From NCBI GenBank assembly GCA_900541915.1, contig UQLS01000016.1, positions 1 to 43,033 on the forward strand: a stretch of DNA of 43,033 nucleotides, given 5' to 3'. Numbering within the stretch: position 1 is the stretch's first letter; each line of letters starts with the position of its first letter. Positions 24,300 to 32,669 of this stretch are shown piece by piece. Below the pieces are notes generated by a model. That model saw nothing but the letters and a program-made list of their open reading frames with translations, had not been told where the DNA came from and ran no database searches. Origin of the DNA: an uncultured Phascolarctobacterium sp. (GTDB taxonomy: Bacteria > Bacillota > Negativicutes > Acidaminococcales > Acidaminococcaceae). The translations under genes and the position numbers were made by a program.

Positions 24300-24659
24300 T
24301 TACTCTTGTAATAATGCTGCTCTTTTAGCAAGTCTTAAAAAAACACGTTCATAAGTCTTAAAATCAGCCTTAGCCAGTTTACGGCGGGCAACCCAAACAA
24401 TATGATAGCCTTTTTTCAGCTTGAGCTTGTGCATACGGAACACTTCCCGCATCATTCGCTTCATACGGTTACGTACTACGGCGCAGCCCAGCTTTTTACC
24501 CACGGCCATCCCTATCTTGACATCCTCTCCCTGCTCCGGCAGCAGATAAAATACTGACATGCCGTCAACAACGGAGCGACCTTTATTATAGACGACCTGG
24601 AAGCTTTTCTTTGATTTCAAACGATTAAACTTGGAAAATGAATAGATTTTTTTCTGCAT
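24300..24659 (-). CDS. rnpA: Ribonuclease P protein component
   Basis: A 119-aa basic protein that assists the RNase P RNA in tRNA 5-prime maturation. The signature RNRMKRMMREVFR (about 60-72) and the N-terminal KSKKSFQVVYNKGRSVV are conserved. It follows rpmH after a terminator-like hairpin; AGGTG lies about ten bases upstream of the ATG. Confidence 0.96.
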   Translation of the reverse strand: MQKKIYSFSKFNRLKSKKSFQVVYNKGRSVVDGMSVFYLLPEQGEDVKIGMAVGKKLGCAVVRNRMKRMMREVFRMHKLKLKKGYHIVWVARRKLAKADFKTYERVFLRLAKRAALLQE

Positions 24660-24684
24660 CAGTCAACAACACCTGCGCACATGG

Positions 24685-24714
24685 AAAAAATAGGCCACTT
24701 GCGCGGCCTATTTT
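24685..24714 (-). terminator. Attenuator/terminator after rpmH
   Basis: A 10-bp stem (24687-24696 with 24705-24714) is followed by T6 on the minus strand, seven bases past the rpmH stop. Partial termination would give more L34 than RnpA. Confidence 0.75.
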
Positions 24715-24720
24715 ATAATG

Positions 24721-24855
24721 TTATGCAGACAATTTCTTTCTGCCTCTAGCACGTCTTCTTTTGAGAACTTGACGACCGCCCAAAGTTTTCATTCTTTCTC
24801 TGAAACCATGGGTTCTTTTCCTTCTAAGATTGTTAGGTTGAAAAGTACGTTTCAT
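24721..24855 (-). CDS. rpmH: 50S ribosomal protein L34
   Basis: A 44-aa very basic protein read from the minus strand. It begins MKRTFQPNNLRRKRTHGFR and ends RARGRKKLSA, matching L34 over its full length. It is the first gene of the rpmH-rnpA-yidD-yidC-jag operon. Confidence 0.98.
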   Translation of the reverse strand: MKRTFQPNNLRRKRTHGFRERMKTLGGRQVLKRRRARGRKKLSA

Positions 24856-25015
24856 TGTAAAATCTTCCCTCCTTATCCACCGCGAATTTTATCAAATTCT
24901 ATGCTTTTGAATTGATAGCCTGCAATATATTTGTTCTATCTCCTGAATGTGCCGCAGCACGGCGCTGAGACATAAAATTTGACATAGTTACAGTAATGCA
25001 AAGTATTACTAAGAT

Positions 25016-25044
25016 ATTATATTTTAAAATAAAATGTACGTCAA
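25016..25044 (-). promoter_or_regulatory. Promoter of the rpmH operon
   Basis: On the minus strand TTGACG (25044-25039) and perfect TATAAT (25021-25016), spacer 17 bases, about 160 bases upstream of rpmH. Confidence 0.75.
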
Positions 25045-25136
25045 GTAAAAAACTTGCAAAACGCTTATAATTAAACTAAAAGAATACAAAAAGGCGTTTT
25101 TTTAGCCTGTAAAAGATATTATTTTCTTGTAAGCAT

Positions 25137-25165
25137 TTGCGAAGTTATCCACAGTCTGTTAAAAT
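25137..25165 (+). promoter_or_regulatory. dnaA promoter overlapped by a DnaA box
   Basis: TTGCGA (25137-25142), 17-base spacer, and TAAAAT (25160-25165) preceded by TGT, giving an extended -10. The perfect DnaA box TTATCCACA (25145-25153) lies inside the spacer, so DnaA should repress its own transcription. Confidence 0.6.
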
Positions 25166-25210
25166 AATAGTGAATAAGTGTAAATGAAGTATATTCCGTT
25201 CGGCCTTGCA

Positions 25211-25252
25211 GTAAAAAGTAATTTTTACCGGCGCATGCCGGCGTTTTATTTT
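25211..25252 (+). promoter_or_regulatory. Hairpin pair in the dnaA leader (possible attenuator)
   Basis: A first stem GTAAAAA/TTTTTAC (25211-25217 with 25222-25228) shares base 25228 with a second stem CCGGC/GCCGG (25228-25232 with 25237-25241). The second is followed by CGTTTTATTTTT, like an intrinsic terminator, 30 bases before the dnaA start. Confidence 0.45.
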
Positions 25253-25281
25253 TCATACTTTTAAAGAAAGGAAAGTGGACG

Positions 25282-26670
25282 ATGAGTTCCTATGACTTAG
25301 CAGAAATATGGATAAAATTCAAGGAAAAAATCAAGGAATCGGTCAATGAAAAGATTTTTGATATCTGGATTAAACCGATTATGCCGCTGGAAGTAACGGA
25401 CGAATACTATAAAATAGCCGTCAAAAATACCTTCTTCAAAAACATGCTGGAAGAACACTATGCTTCTGTCATTGAAGGCATCCTGTCCGGTATCATGGGT
25501 AAAAATATCACCCTCATTATTGAAACCATGGAAGAACCGGCTGCAAACAGCGATTTCAAAGAAAGCATCAAAGAAAGTCAGCCCTCGGAAACTCATCAGA
25601 CAGAGCTTTTTGACGACAAACAGACGGATACAGCTGAAAGTGATACGGAAAGCAACCTGAATCCGCGTTATGTTTTTGAAACTTTCGTCATCGGCAACTC
25701 CAACCGTTTTGCTCATGCAGCAGCCCAGGCAGTTGCCAATAATCCCGCCAACGCTTATAATCCCCTCTTCCTGTATGGCGGTGTAGGTCTTGGCAAAACA
25801 CATTTAATGCATGCTATCGGCAATCGCATTAAGCAAAATGACCCCCGTATGAAGGTATTATACATTTCCAGTGAAAAATTCACTAATGAGATTGTCAATT
25901 CTATCTATAATAAGACAACCGAAGCCTTCAGAAAAAAATACCGTAATATAGACTGTCTCATCATCGACGATATTCAATTTCTGAAAGGCAAGGAACAAAC
26001 CCAGGTAGAATTCTTCCATACTTTCAATACTCTTTATGAAGCAAATAAACAGATTATTATTTCCAGTGACCGTCTTCCTAAAGAAATAGAAACCTTGGAA
26101 GAAAGACTCCGTACCCGTTTTGAATCCGGACTTACCGCTGATATTCAGCCGCCTGATCTGGAAACACGTATGGCTATCCTGCGCAAAAAAGCTTCTACTG
26201 ACGGCATCGAACTGCCTAATGAAGTAATAACCCTGCTGGCTACCAATATTACCACCAATATCAGAGAAATTGAAGGAGCCTATACTAAAGTCGTAGCCTA
26301 TGCTTCTTTGATGAATATGCCTATCACCATTGAAACAGCTAAAAAAGCTCTGGACGATATGGGCAATGTAGTACACAGCCGACAGATTACTTTTGAAAGC
26401 ATTACTCAGGCTGTCGCAGAATATTACCATATTAAAATGGACGAACTTTTCACTAAAAAACGTACTCAAAATATCGCCTACCCGCGTCAGATAGCTATGT
26501 ACCTCTGCCGTGAACTGGCAGATATGTCCTATCCTCGTATCGGCGAACAATTCGGCGGACGTGACCATACAACCGTCATTCACGCTTACGAAAAAATCAG
26601 CAAAAACAGTAAATCAGACCTTTCTTTGCAGAATGATTTACAAAAACTTACTGAAAAATTAAAACAGTAA
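25282..26670 (+). CDS. dnaA: Chromosomal replication initiator DnaA
   Basis: A 462-aa AAA+ initiator. Domain I (about 1-85) begins EIWIKFKEKIKESVNEKIFDIWI. An acidic linker (about 90-125) precedes the AAA+ domain, with Walker A GGVGLGKTHLMHAIG near 162-176 and Walker B CLIIDDIQFLKGKE near 223. The C-terminal DNA-binding domain carries the DnaA signature in IGEQFGGRDHTTVIHAYEKI. Length is typical. AAAGGA precedes the ATG by about nine bases. It is the leftmost gene of the plus-strand leading arm. Confidence 0.99.
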   Translation: MSSYDLAEIWIKFKEKIKESVNEKIFDIWIKPIMPLEVTDEYYKIAVKNTFFKNMLEEHYASVIEGILSGIMGKNITLIIETMEEPAANSDFKESIKESQPSETHQTELFDDKQTDTAESDTESNLNPRYVFETFVIGNSNRFAHAAAQAVANNPANAYNPLFLYGGVGLGKTHLMHAIGNRIKQNDPRMKVLYISSEKFTNEIVNSIYNKTTEAFRKKYRNIDCLIIDDIQFLKGKEQTQVEFFHTFNTLYEANKQIIISSDRLPKEIETLEERLRTRFESGLTADIQPPDLETRMAILRKKASTDGIELPNEVITLLATNITTNIREIEGAYTKVVAYASLMNMPITIETAKKALDDMGNVVHSRQITFESITQAVAEYYHIKMDELFTKKRTQNIAYPRQIAMYLCRELADMSYPRIGEQFGGRDHTTVIHAYEKISKNSKSDLSLQNDLQKLTEKLKQ

Positions 26671-26905
26671 AAGTTATCCACAAAAACTGTTGATAACCCA
26701 GCTAAAAACTGTTGATAACTTTTCAGCAAAGTTGACAACTTTTTAGCCTGTAGATTCTGTGAATAATATTTCCCAGATTTCAACAGCTTTATTTACAGCC
26801 TGAAAAACACTGCCAGACTAATATAAACAGTGTTTTCCACAATATCAACAGCTATTACTACTACGTCTACTACGTTTTATAAATAATATCCAGTTATAAA
26901 AACAA
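26671..26905. other. oriC: DnaA-box cluster, DnaA-trio and unwinding element
   Basis: Between dnaA and dnaN lie TTATCCACA (26674-26682), two inverted TTATCAACA boxes (26688-26696 and 26710-26718), inverted TTATTCACA (26758-26766) and TTTTCCACA (26833-26841). After the last box comes a run of triplets CTA TTA CTA CTA CGT CTA CTA CGT (26852-26875), the complement-strand form of the DnaA-trio. AT-rich TTTATAAATAATATC follows. This matches the Bacillus order of boxes, trio and unwinding element. A 7-bp palindrome AAAGTTG-A-CAACTTT (26728-26742) lies inside. Confidence 0.85.
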
Positions 26906-26922
26906 GGAGGACTGTGAACAAC

Positions 26923-28032
26923 ATGATAATTACCTGTAATACAACCAACTTAAATAAAGCAATTCAGACTGTACAGCGGGCAATAACTTCCAAACCAAGT
27001 ACACCTATTTTCTCCGGTATTCATTTACTGACCAAAGACAATCAACTGGAAATTCAGGCAATGGATTTAAATATGGCTATTTCCTGCACTATTGACGCAG
27101 AAATCGCAGAAGCTGGGGAAATACTTGTTTCAGCAAAACATTTTGCTGAACTTATTCGCAAATTACCTGGAGAATCCATCACCATCACCAAAAATAAGGA
27201 AAATAACACTATTAAAGTAGTATCCGGTAAATCTGAATTCCAGCTGCTCTTGATGGATGAAGAAGATTATCCTAAATTTCCCGAATTTGACGGTAATCAG
27301 ACTATTACCCTGGAAGACGAAAAAATTAAAGAACTTATCAAAAAAACTATCTTTGCCTGCTCTAATGACGAAGCAAGACCGTTATTTACCGGCATCCTGG
27401 TAGAAATTCAAGATGGTGTTATTACCTTTGTTGGTACTAATACTCACCGCTTGGCTATCAAATCTTTGCCGCAGGAAGCAGCAGAACCTATGAGCATGAT
27501 TATTCCTGCCAAAGTATTAAACGAAATTTCCCGTAATTTAGTAAGTGAGCTGCCGCAGCAGGTAAAAATTTCTTTGTTATACAATCAGATCATGGTAGTA
27601 ATTGATAATACTGTGATTGTTTCCCGCTTAATTGAAGGTAAGTTTCCGGACTACAGAAAAGTAATTCCGCCTAAATTTGCTGTAAAAACTACTGTTAATA
27701 TTAAAGAATTAGCAGGCGCTGTAGAACGCGTAGCATTATTTTCCAATGAAGGGGATTACAGCATTATCAAAGTTAGTGTAGACAGTGATGAAATTACCAT
27801 TACTTCCAGCAGTCCTGATGTAGGCACCGGCCGTGAAGTTATTTCCTGCACTACTGAAGGTGAAAAATTAAACGTAGCCTTTAATTCCAAATATATTCTC
27901 GATATCCTGAAAAATCTGGAATCTGAAGAAGCTATTTTGGAAATGAATACTTCTTTGAGCCCTGTATGCATTAAATCTGCGCAGGAAACTGATTATACCT
28001 ATATCGTAACTCCTGTACGCGTGGTTTTCTGA
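26923..28032 (+). CDS. dnaN: DNA polymerase III beta sliding clamp
   Basis: A 369-aa clamp that dimerises into a ring around DNA and tethers the replicative polymerase. The three clamp repeats are of normal size; SKPSTPIFSGIHL (about 25-37) and the C-terminal YTYIVTPVRV match the family. The ATG at 26923 is preferred, giving MIITCNTTNLNKAIQ. An in-frame GTG at 26914 is only three bases from the AAGGAGG site and would add three residues. Confidence 0.98.
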   Translation: MIITCNTTNLNKAIQTVQRAITSKPSTPIFSGIHLLTKDNQLEIQAMDLNMAISCTIDAEIAEAGEILVSAKHFAELIRKLPGESITITKNKENNTIKVVSGKSEFQLLLMDEEDYPKFPEFDGNQTITLEDEKIKELIKKTIFACSNDEARPLFTGILVEIQDGVITFVGTNTHRLAIKSLPQEAAEPMSMIIPAKVLNEISRNLVSELPQQVKISLLYNQIMVVIDNTVIVSRLIEGKFPDYRKVIPPKFAVKTTVNIKELAGAVERVALFSNEGDYSIIKVSVDSDEITITSSSPDVGTGREVISCTTEGEKLNVAFNSKYILDILKNLESEEAILEMNTSLSPVCIKSAQETDYTYIVTPVRVVF

Positions 28033-28042
28033 GGTGAAGGCA

Positions 28043-28270
28043 ATGCAGAAGGAAAATATTGAAATTTCTACGGAATATATTTCTATTGATAAATTGCTGA
28101 AATTTGCCGGTATTGCTGATACCGGCGGACAGGCTTTCATGATGATTGAAGACGGCATTGTTCAGCTGAATGGTGAAAAAGTACAGGAAAAACGCCGTAA
28201 AGTATATGCAGGTGATGTGGTTACCATAGACGGTCAGCTGCAGCTTACTGTAGTACGTGAAGCAGAATGA
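28043..28270 (+). CDS. yaaA: S4-domain RNA-binding protein YaaA (RlbA)
   Basis: A 75-aa protein made almost entirely of an S4 RNA-binding fold: ISIDKLLKFAGIADTGGQAFMMIEDGIVQLNGE in its first half and RRKVYAGDVVTIDG in the second. In Bacillus the homologue between dnaN and recF is linked to the ribosome. The ATG is five bases after AGGTGA, and the gene overlaps recF by four bases. Confidence 0.95.
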   Translation: MQKENIEISTEYISIDKLLKFAGIADTGGQAFMMIEDGIVQLNGEKVQEKRRKVYAGDVVTIDGQLQLTVVREAE

Positions 28271-29400
28271 AAATAAGAAATATTTCTGCCGTAAATTTCC
28301 GTAATTATAAAGCATTGCAGCTGGAAACTGCTGCAATGACTAATGTTTTTTACGGTCAGAATGCGCAGGGCAAGACGAATATTTTAGAAGCTGTATTTTA
28401 CGGAGCTTTCGGGATGTCGCACCGTACCTCTTCTGAGGAGGAGCTGCTGCAGATTGGCTGCAAGGAAATGGCTGTAGGCATCGGGTACAGCAGTTTTGGC
28501 GGTGAACATGAAATCAGGCTAAAAAAATATCAGCAGCAGGGCCGCAATAAAAAAGACATCCTGCTGGATGGAGTTAAAGTCCGTCCAAAAGAGCATTACG
28601 GAAGTCTGAATGTAGTAATGTTCTCGCCGGAGGATTTACAGCTGGTAAAAGGTGAACCTGCTTTAAGGCGTCGTTTTTTAGATATGCAGATTGCCCAGAC
28701 CGATCCGGTATATTATGATTTGCTGGTGAAATATAACCGCGTGCTGCAGCAGCGTAATAAGCTGCTGAAAGAGATACGCGAAGCAGCCGGCACAGATATT
28801 AACAGTCAGCTGCCGATATGGAACAGAGAACTGAGCGTACTTGCTGCTGCCGTAGTGCGCAAGCGTCTTGAGGCTCTGGTGAAGCTGCAGCAGATTGCCG
28901 GAGATATCTACGCATCCATTACCGGCAACAAAGAAAAGCTGACGGTGCGTTATGAGCTGAAAGCTAATAACAGCCAGTGGCTATATCCTGGCGGCAGTCA
29001 GAATGCATGGGAAGACTTTTTTGCTAAAGGTCTGCGTGAGCGGGAACAGCTTGATATACTGCGCGGCAATACTGGCTTAGGACCACATCGGGATGATATG
29101 GGACTTTTACTGGACGGTAATTCACTAAAAGCTTTTGGTTCTCAGGGTCAGCAGCGCAGCGGAGCACTGGCTTTAAAGCTGTCGCAGTTAGAATATGTGC
29201 GGCAGGAGATCGGTGAGTTTCCCGTGCTGCTTTTAGATGATGTTATGAGTGAGCTGGACGCGGGACGCCGGGCACAGATGCTGCAGTTTATCGACGGCAG
29301 AGTACAAACCTTTATCACGGTTAATGACCGCGAATTGATACCGGAGCTGGCAGGCTGCGTTTATTATGAAATTGTGCAGGGAACGATAAGGATGGCTTGA
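28267..29400 (+). CDS. recF: DNA repair ATPase RecF
   Basis: A 377-aa SMC-like ATPase that helps load RecA at gaps. Walker A FYGQNAQGKTNILEAVF (about 28-44), the signature FGSQGQQRSGALALKL near 300 and Walker B VLLLDDVMSELDAGRR near 320 are all present. It starts inside the stop of the S4 gene (ATGA overlap). Confidence 0.98.
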   Translation: MKIRNISAVNFRNYKALQLETAAMTNVFYGQNAQGKTNILEAVFYGAFGMSHRTSSEEELLQIGCKEMAVGIGYSSFGGEHEIRLKKYQQQGRNKKDILLDGVKVRPKEHYGSLNVVMFSPEDLQLVKGEPALRRRFLDMQIAQTDPVYYDLLVKYNRVLQQRNKLLKEIREAAGTDINSQLPIWNRELSVLAAAVVRKRLEALVKLQQIAGDIYASITGNKEKLTVRYELKANNSQWLYPGGSQNAWEDFFAKGLREREQLDILRGNTGLGPHRDDMGLLLDGNSLKAFGSQGQQRSGALALKLSQLEYVRQEIGEFPVLLLDDVMSELDAGRRAQMLQFIDGRVQTFITVNDRELIPELAGCVYYEIVQGTIRMA

Positions 29401-29401
29401 G

Positions 29402-30190
29402 ATGAACGAAAATCTGGAGCAGGCACAAAAGGTTGTCAGAAGATTATTTGACCCTAAATATGAGCGAACTGATAAATATGTTGCCCGTGAGATAAAAAAT
29501 GCCTATGTGCAGCATGTTTTGGAGTCAAATTGGCGCAGTATCTGCGGTGAGCATCTGGAAAAGCACTGCTGTGTACATAAGATTGAAAAGAATACCTTGA
29601 TTATCAGGACTGCCAGTTCTGTATGGGCAAATCATCTGCTGATGATGAAAAATCTTTTTCTGCAGAAGATTAACGCTTTTTTGCTTGGCAGCGTCATTAT
29701 CAAGGATTTAAAGTTTTATTCCGGCGGACAGATTAAACATTATGAAGCAGTAAAGAAGGTTCAGGAAGATGAGCCGGAGAAAATTAGCAGCTGCCGCATC
29801 TGCGGCGTGCCGGTTTATGGCGGCGGCAGTTTGTGCAGTGTTTGTGACAGGCAGCAGCGTGAGCAGCAGGGAGACATGATTGCGGAGCTGCTGCGTATCC
29901 AGCCGTGGCTCACTTATGAAGAATGCAAGGATTACTGCAAATGTGATAAAATATTATTTACGGCAGTTCGAGACCGGGTGCGCAACGGCTATTTTGAGAA
30001 GGTGCGTTTGGGCAGCGCCGGTAAAAGCGACTGCCTTTTGGCAGTTATGTTTCTGACCGGTAAAAAGCCGGAAGAAATTGATGAAAAGACCTATGCCAAC
30101 ACGCTGGAATATTTACGGAGGGATCAAAGTGTACCTGCACCTGGGTTCAGACTATATGGTAAAAAACAGCGAAATAATCGCTATCTTTAA
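29402..30190 (+). CDS. DUF721 protein with C-terminal zinc ribbon
   Basis: A 262-aa protein. The N-terminal part (about 1-105) is a DUF721 (DciA-like) domain, with HVLESNWRSICGEHLEKHC and TLIIRTASSVWANHLLMMKNLFLQKIN in pieces. DciA proteins load the replicative helicase in bacteria lacking DnaC/DnaI; whether this one does is unknown. A zinc ribbon CRIC...CSVC follows (about 130-146), then a Leu/Lys-rich region including CKDYCKCDK. The gene lies immediately after recF and its last 62 bases overlap the remB-like gene. Confidence 0.85.
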   Translation: MNENLEQAQKVVRRLFDPKYERTDKYVAREIKNAYVQHVLESNWRSICGEHLEKHCCVHKIEKNTLIIRTASSVWANHLLMMKNLFLQKINAFLLGSVIIKDLKFYSGGQIKHYEAVKKVQEDEPEKISSCRICGVPVYGGGSLCSVCDRQQREQQGDMIAELLRIQPWLTYEECKDYCKCDKILFTAVRDRVRNGYFEKVRLGSAGKSDCLLAVMFLTGKKPEEIDEKTYANTLEYLRRDQSVPAPGFRLYGKKQRNNRYL

Positions 30191-30398
30191 TCTGCGTGAT
30201 CCGCAGTCCGATATTTATAACGATTATGTAGAAAAATATCGTCATAAATACCGAATTGTTGATTTGTCGGAAGACGGTAATTTTTCCAGCTGTATTTTGA
30301 CGGAGGATACTATTTATTTATCGGCTATTTCAGCTTTAACGCTGAAGAAACGTTTGGAAGAAGGATTTCTTTCCAATGCCGTATACAGTAATTTTTAG
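30129..30398 (+). CDS. remB: DUF370 protein, RemB-like
   Basis: An 89-aa protein of the DUF370 family, equivalent to the YaaB/RemB gene found between recF and gyrB in Bacillus. It begins at GTG 30129 (GGAGGG six bases upstream), giving MYLHLGSDYMVKNSEIIAIFNL, which aligns with the family start MYLHIG. It ends with TEDTIYLSAISALTLKKRLEEG. RemB influences extracellular-matrix gene expression in Bacillus; here the role is inferred. It begins inside the DUF721 gene. Confidence 0.9.
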   Translation: MYLHLGSDYMVKNSEIIAIFNLRDPQSDIYNDYVEKYRHKYRIVDLSEDGNFSSCILTEDTIYLSAISALTLKKRLEEGFLSNAVYSNF

Positions 30399-30419
30399 TT
30401 GGTAAAGACGGAGGTAAGT

Positions 30420-32357
30420 ATGTCCCATAATAATATTGATATTGAAGAAGCTACTGCGGTAAACGGCAAGTACGGCGCCGAGCAGATTCACGTTCTGGAA
30501 GGTTTGGAAGCAGTACGCAAAAGACCGAGTATGTATATCGGCAGTATTTCCGGACGCGGACTGCACCACCTGGTGTATGAGGTAGTGGACAACAGTATTG
30601 ACGAGGCTTTGGCCGGTTACTGCAATAACATAGAGATTACTATTCATCAGGATAACAGTATTACTGTTCGTGATAACGGCCGCGGTATTCCTGTAGACAT
30701 GATGAAGAAGGAGGGCAAGCCTGCAGTAGAAGTAATTATGACGGTGCTGCATGCTGGCGGTAAATTTGGCGACGGCGGCTACAAAGTATCCGGCGGTCTG
30801 CATGGTGTAGGTGTTACCTGCGTTAATGCCCTCAGTGAGCAGATGGATGTAGAAGTAAGACGTGACGGCAAAACTTACGGTATTGAATTTGCCCGCGGCA
30901 AGACTACAAGACCTCTGTATGAAAAAGGAGCTGCTTCTGATACCGGTACTACCGTACATTTTAAACCGGACAGCACTATCTTTACCGAGCTTGTTTACAG
31001 TTATGACATTCTGCGCCTGCGTATTCGCGAGCTGGCCTTTTTGAATAAAGGCATTAAGATAACCTTGAGTGATGAACGAAGCGGCAAAAGTGAAACCTTC
31101 CATTTTGAAGGCGGCATTATCGAATTTGTACGCTTTGTGGATGAAAACAAAGATAAAATTCATCCGGAGCCTATCTATATAGAGGGTGAAAAAGACGGCA
31201 ATATTGTAGAAGTTGCCATGCAGTACTGCGACACCTATTCCGAAAATATCTTCACCTATGTCAACAATATCAACACAGAAGAGGGCGGTACCCATTTAAG
31301 CGGCTTTAAGAAAGCGCTGACTCGTACTATTAATGACTATGCCCGTAAAAATAATTTGCTGAAAGATGCTGACGATAACTTGAGCGGTGACGATGTACGT
31401 GAAGGTCTGACTGCTGTTATCAGCATTAAGGTGCGTGAACCGCAGTTTGAAGGCCAGACAAAAACTAAACTGGGAAACAGCGAGATTATGCCAATTGTTG
31501 ACAATTTAGTTAGTGAGGCATTGGGAGATTTCTTTGAAGAAACACCTGCCATTGCTAAGAAAATTGTAGAAAAATCCATTATTTCCGCACGTGCAAGAAT
31601 GGCGGCACGCAAAGCACGCGAATTGACACGCCGCAAGAGCGCGCTGGAAGTAAGCAGTCTGCCAGGTAAACTGGCTGACTGTCAGAGCAGAGATGCTGCC
31701 GAAACAGAAATTTATCTGGTCGAAGGTGATTCTGCAGGCGGCAGCGCTAAGCAGGGCCGTGACAGAAAATTCCAGGCTATTCTGCCTTTGCGCGGTAAGA
31801 TTTTAAACGTAGAAAAGGCTCGTTTGGATAAGATTTTAAGCAGTGAAGAAATCCGCAATATGATTACTGCTTTTGGCTGCGGTATCGGTGATGATTTTGA
31901 TTTGAGCAAAGCCCGTTACGGTAAGATTATCATTATGACGGATGCCGACGTAGACGGTGCCCATATCAGAACCTTGCTTTTGACCTTCTTCTATCGCTAT
32001 ATGCAGCCGCTGGTGAAGGAAGGGCATGTCTTTATTGCCCAGCCGCCGCTGTATCTGGTACGTAAAGGTCAGAAACATTATTATGCTTACAGTGATGAAG
32101 AGCTGCAGCGTTTGCTGGATGAAGTTGGCCGTGACAGCAATCCGTATGTACAGCGCTACAAAGGCTTAGGTGAAATGAATCCTGAGCAGCTGTGGGAAAC
32201 CACTATGGACCCGGAAGCCCGCACTATTTTGCAGGTACAGCTGGAAGATGCGGCAGAAGCTGACAGTATTTTCTCCATCTTGATGGGTGACAAGGTAGAA
32301 CCGCGCCGTCAGTTTATCGAGGAAAATGCCCGTAAGGTACGTAATCTTGATTTGTAA
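30420..32357 (+). CDS. gyrB: DNA gyrase subunit B
   Basis: A 645-aa type II topoisomerase ATPase subunit. The GHKL domain shows EVVDNSIDEALAGYC and VRDNGRGIPVD. The TOPRIM domain has EGDSAGGSAKQGRDRKFQAI in part and DADVDGAHIRTLLLTFFYR. The C-terminus ends with RRQFIEENARKVRNLDL, a gyrase (not ParE) feature. ATG 30420 follows GGAGGT by four bases. Confidence 0.98.
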   Translation: MSHNNIDIEEATAVNGKYGAEQIHVLEGLEAVRKRPSMYIGSISGRGLHHLVYEVVDNSIDEALAGYCNNIEITIHQDNSITVRDNGRGIPVDMMKKEGKPAVEVIMTVLHAGGKFGDGGYKVSGGLHGVGVTCVNALSEQMDVEVRRDGKTYGIEFARGKTTRPLYEKGAASDTGTTVHFKPDSTIFTELVYSYDILRLRIRELAFLNKGIKITLSDERSGKSETFHFEGGIIEFVRFVDENKDKIHPEPIYIEGEKDGNIVEVAMQYCDTYSENIFTYVNNINTEEGGTHLSGFKKALTRTINDYARKNNLLKDADDNLSGDDVREGLTAVISIKVREPQFEGQTKTKLGNSEIMPIVDNLVSEALGDFFEETPAIAKKIVEKSIISARARMAARKARELTRRKSALEVSSLPGKLADCQSRDAAETEIYLVEGDSAGGSAKQGRDRKFQAILPLRGKILNVEKARLDKILSSEEIRNMITAFGCGIGDDFDLSKARYGKIIIMTDADVDGAHIRTLLLTFFYRYMQPLVKEGHVFIAQPPLYLVRKGQKHYYAYSDEELQRLLDEVGRDSNPYVQRYKGLGEMNPEQLWETTMDPEARTILQVQLEDAAEADSIFSILMGDKVEPRRQFIEENARKVRNLDL

Positions 32358-32375
32358 GCAGAGGTGACTGTTGTT

Positions 32376-32669
32376 ATGAAGATCAGAAAAAATCTTTCCG
32401 ATGAGGAAATGCTGAAAGGCTTCAGTGAAGAACTGACCTTTGAAAATGGCATGTACAGCGAGGAAAAGGTTAGAGAAAGCAAGATTAAGAACACTAAAAA
32501 GAATAATGCTAAAGAGTTGCTTTTGCCGGAAGATGCGCAGGAAAGACTTAATCGTTTTCTGCTGGAAATCAGCATGGAATGGCTGAAAAATAAAAATGGT
32601 GACTGCAGCTGGAAAGTACTGAAAGAAAACGGGCAGATTGTTATTAAGCCCGTAGCTAATAAGAAATAA
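32376..32669 (+). CDS. Small conserved-looking protein of unknown function
   Basis: A 97-aa charged protein that I do not recognise. The N-terminal half is Lys/Glu-rich and probably helical (MKIRKNLSDEEMLKGFSEEL). The second half (about 55-97) has PEDAQERLNRFLLEISMEWL and SWKVLKENGQIVIKPV, reading like a helix followed by a beta hairpin. GAGGTGA lies eight bases upstream of ATG 32376. It sits 18 bases after gyrB and its stop overlaps the next ATG by one base, so it is translated with the gyrB and thiamine pyrophosphokinase genes. Confidence 0.7.
   Translation: MKIRKNLSDEEMLKGFSEELTFENGMYSEEKVRESKIKNTKKNNAKELLLPEDAQERLNRFLLEISMEWLKNKNGDCSWKVLKENGQIVIKPVANKK

Larger units (their letters stand above)
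24856..25281. other. Divergent rpmH-dnaA intergenic region
   Basis: A 426-base gap between rpmH (-) and dnaA (+). It contains the rpmH promoter (25016-25044), a dnaA promoter overlapping one perfect DnaA box, and a hairpin-rich dnaA leader, all listed separately. Only a single strong DnaA box was found here, unlike the cluster downstream of dnaA. No extra ORF is credible. Confidence 0.7.

Noticed and set aside
24979..25007. Plus-strand TTGACA at 24979 as a dnaA promoter
   Set aside because: No acceptable -10 is found at 16-18 bases, and a better promoter lies closer to dnaA at 25137-25165.
26804..26836. Inverted repeat AAAACACTG/CAGTGTTTT after dnaA as a terminator
   Set aside because: The loop is long (15 bases) and no T-run follows; it is part of the origin region.
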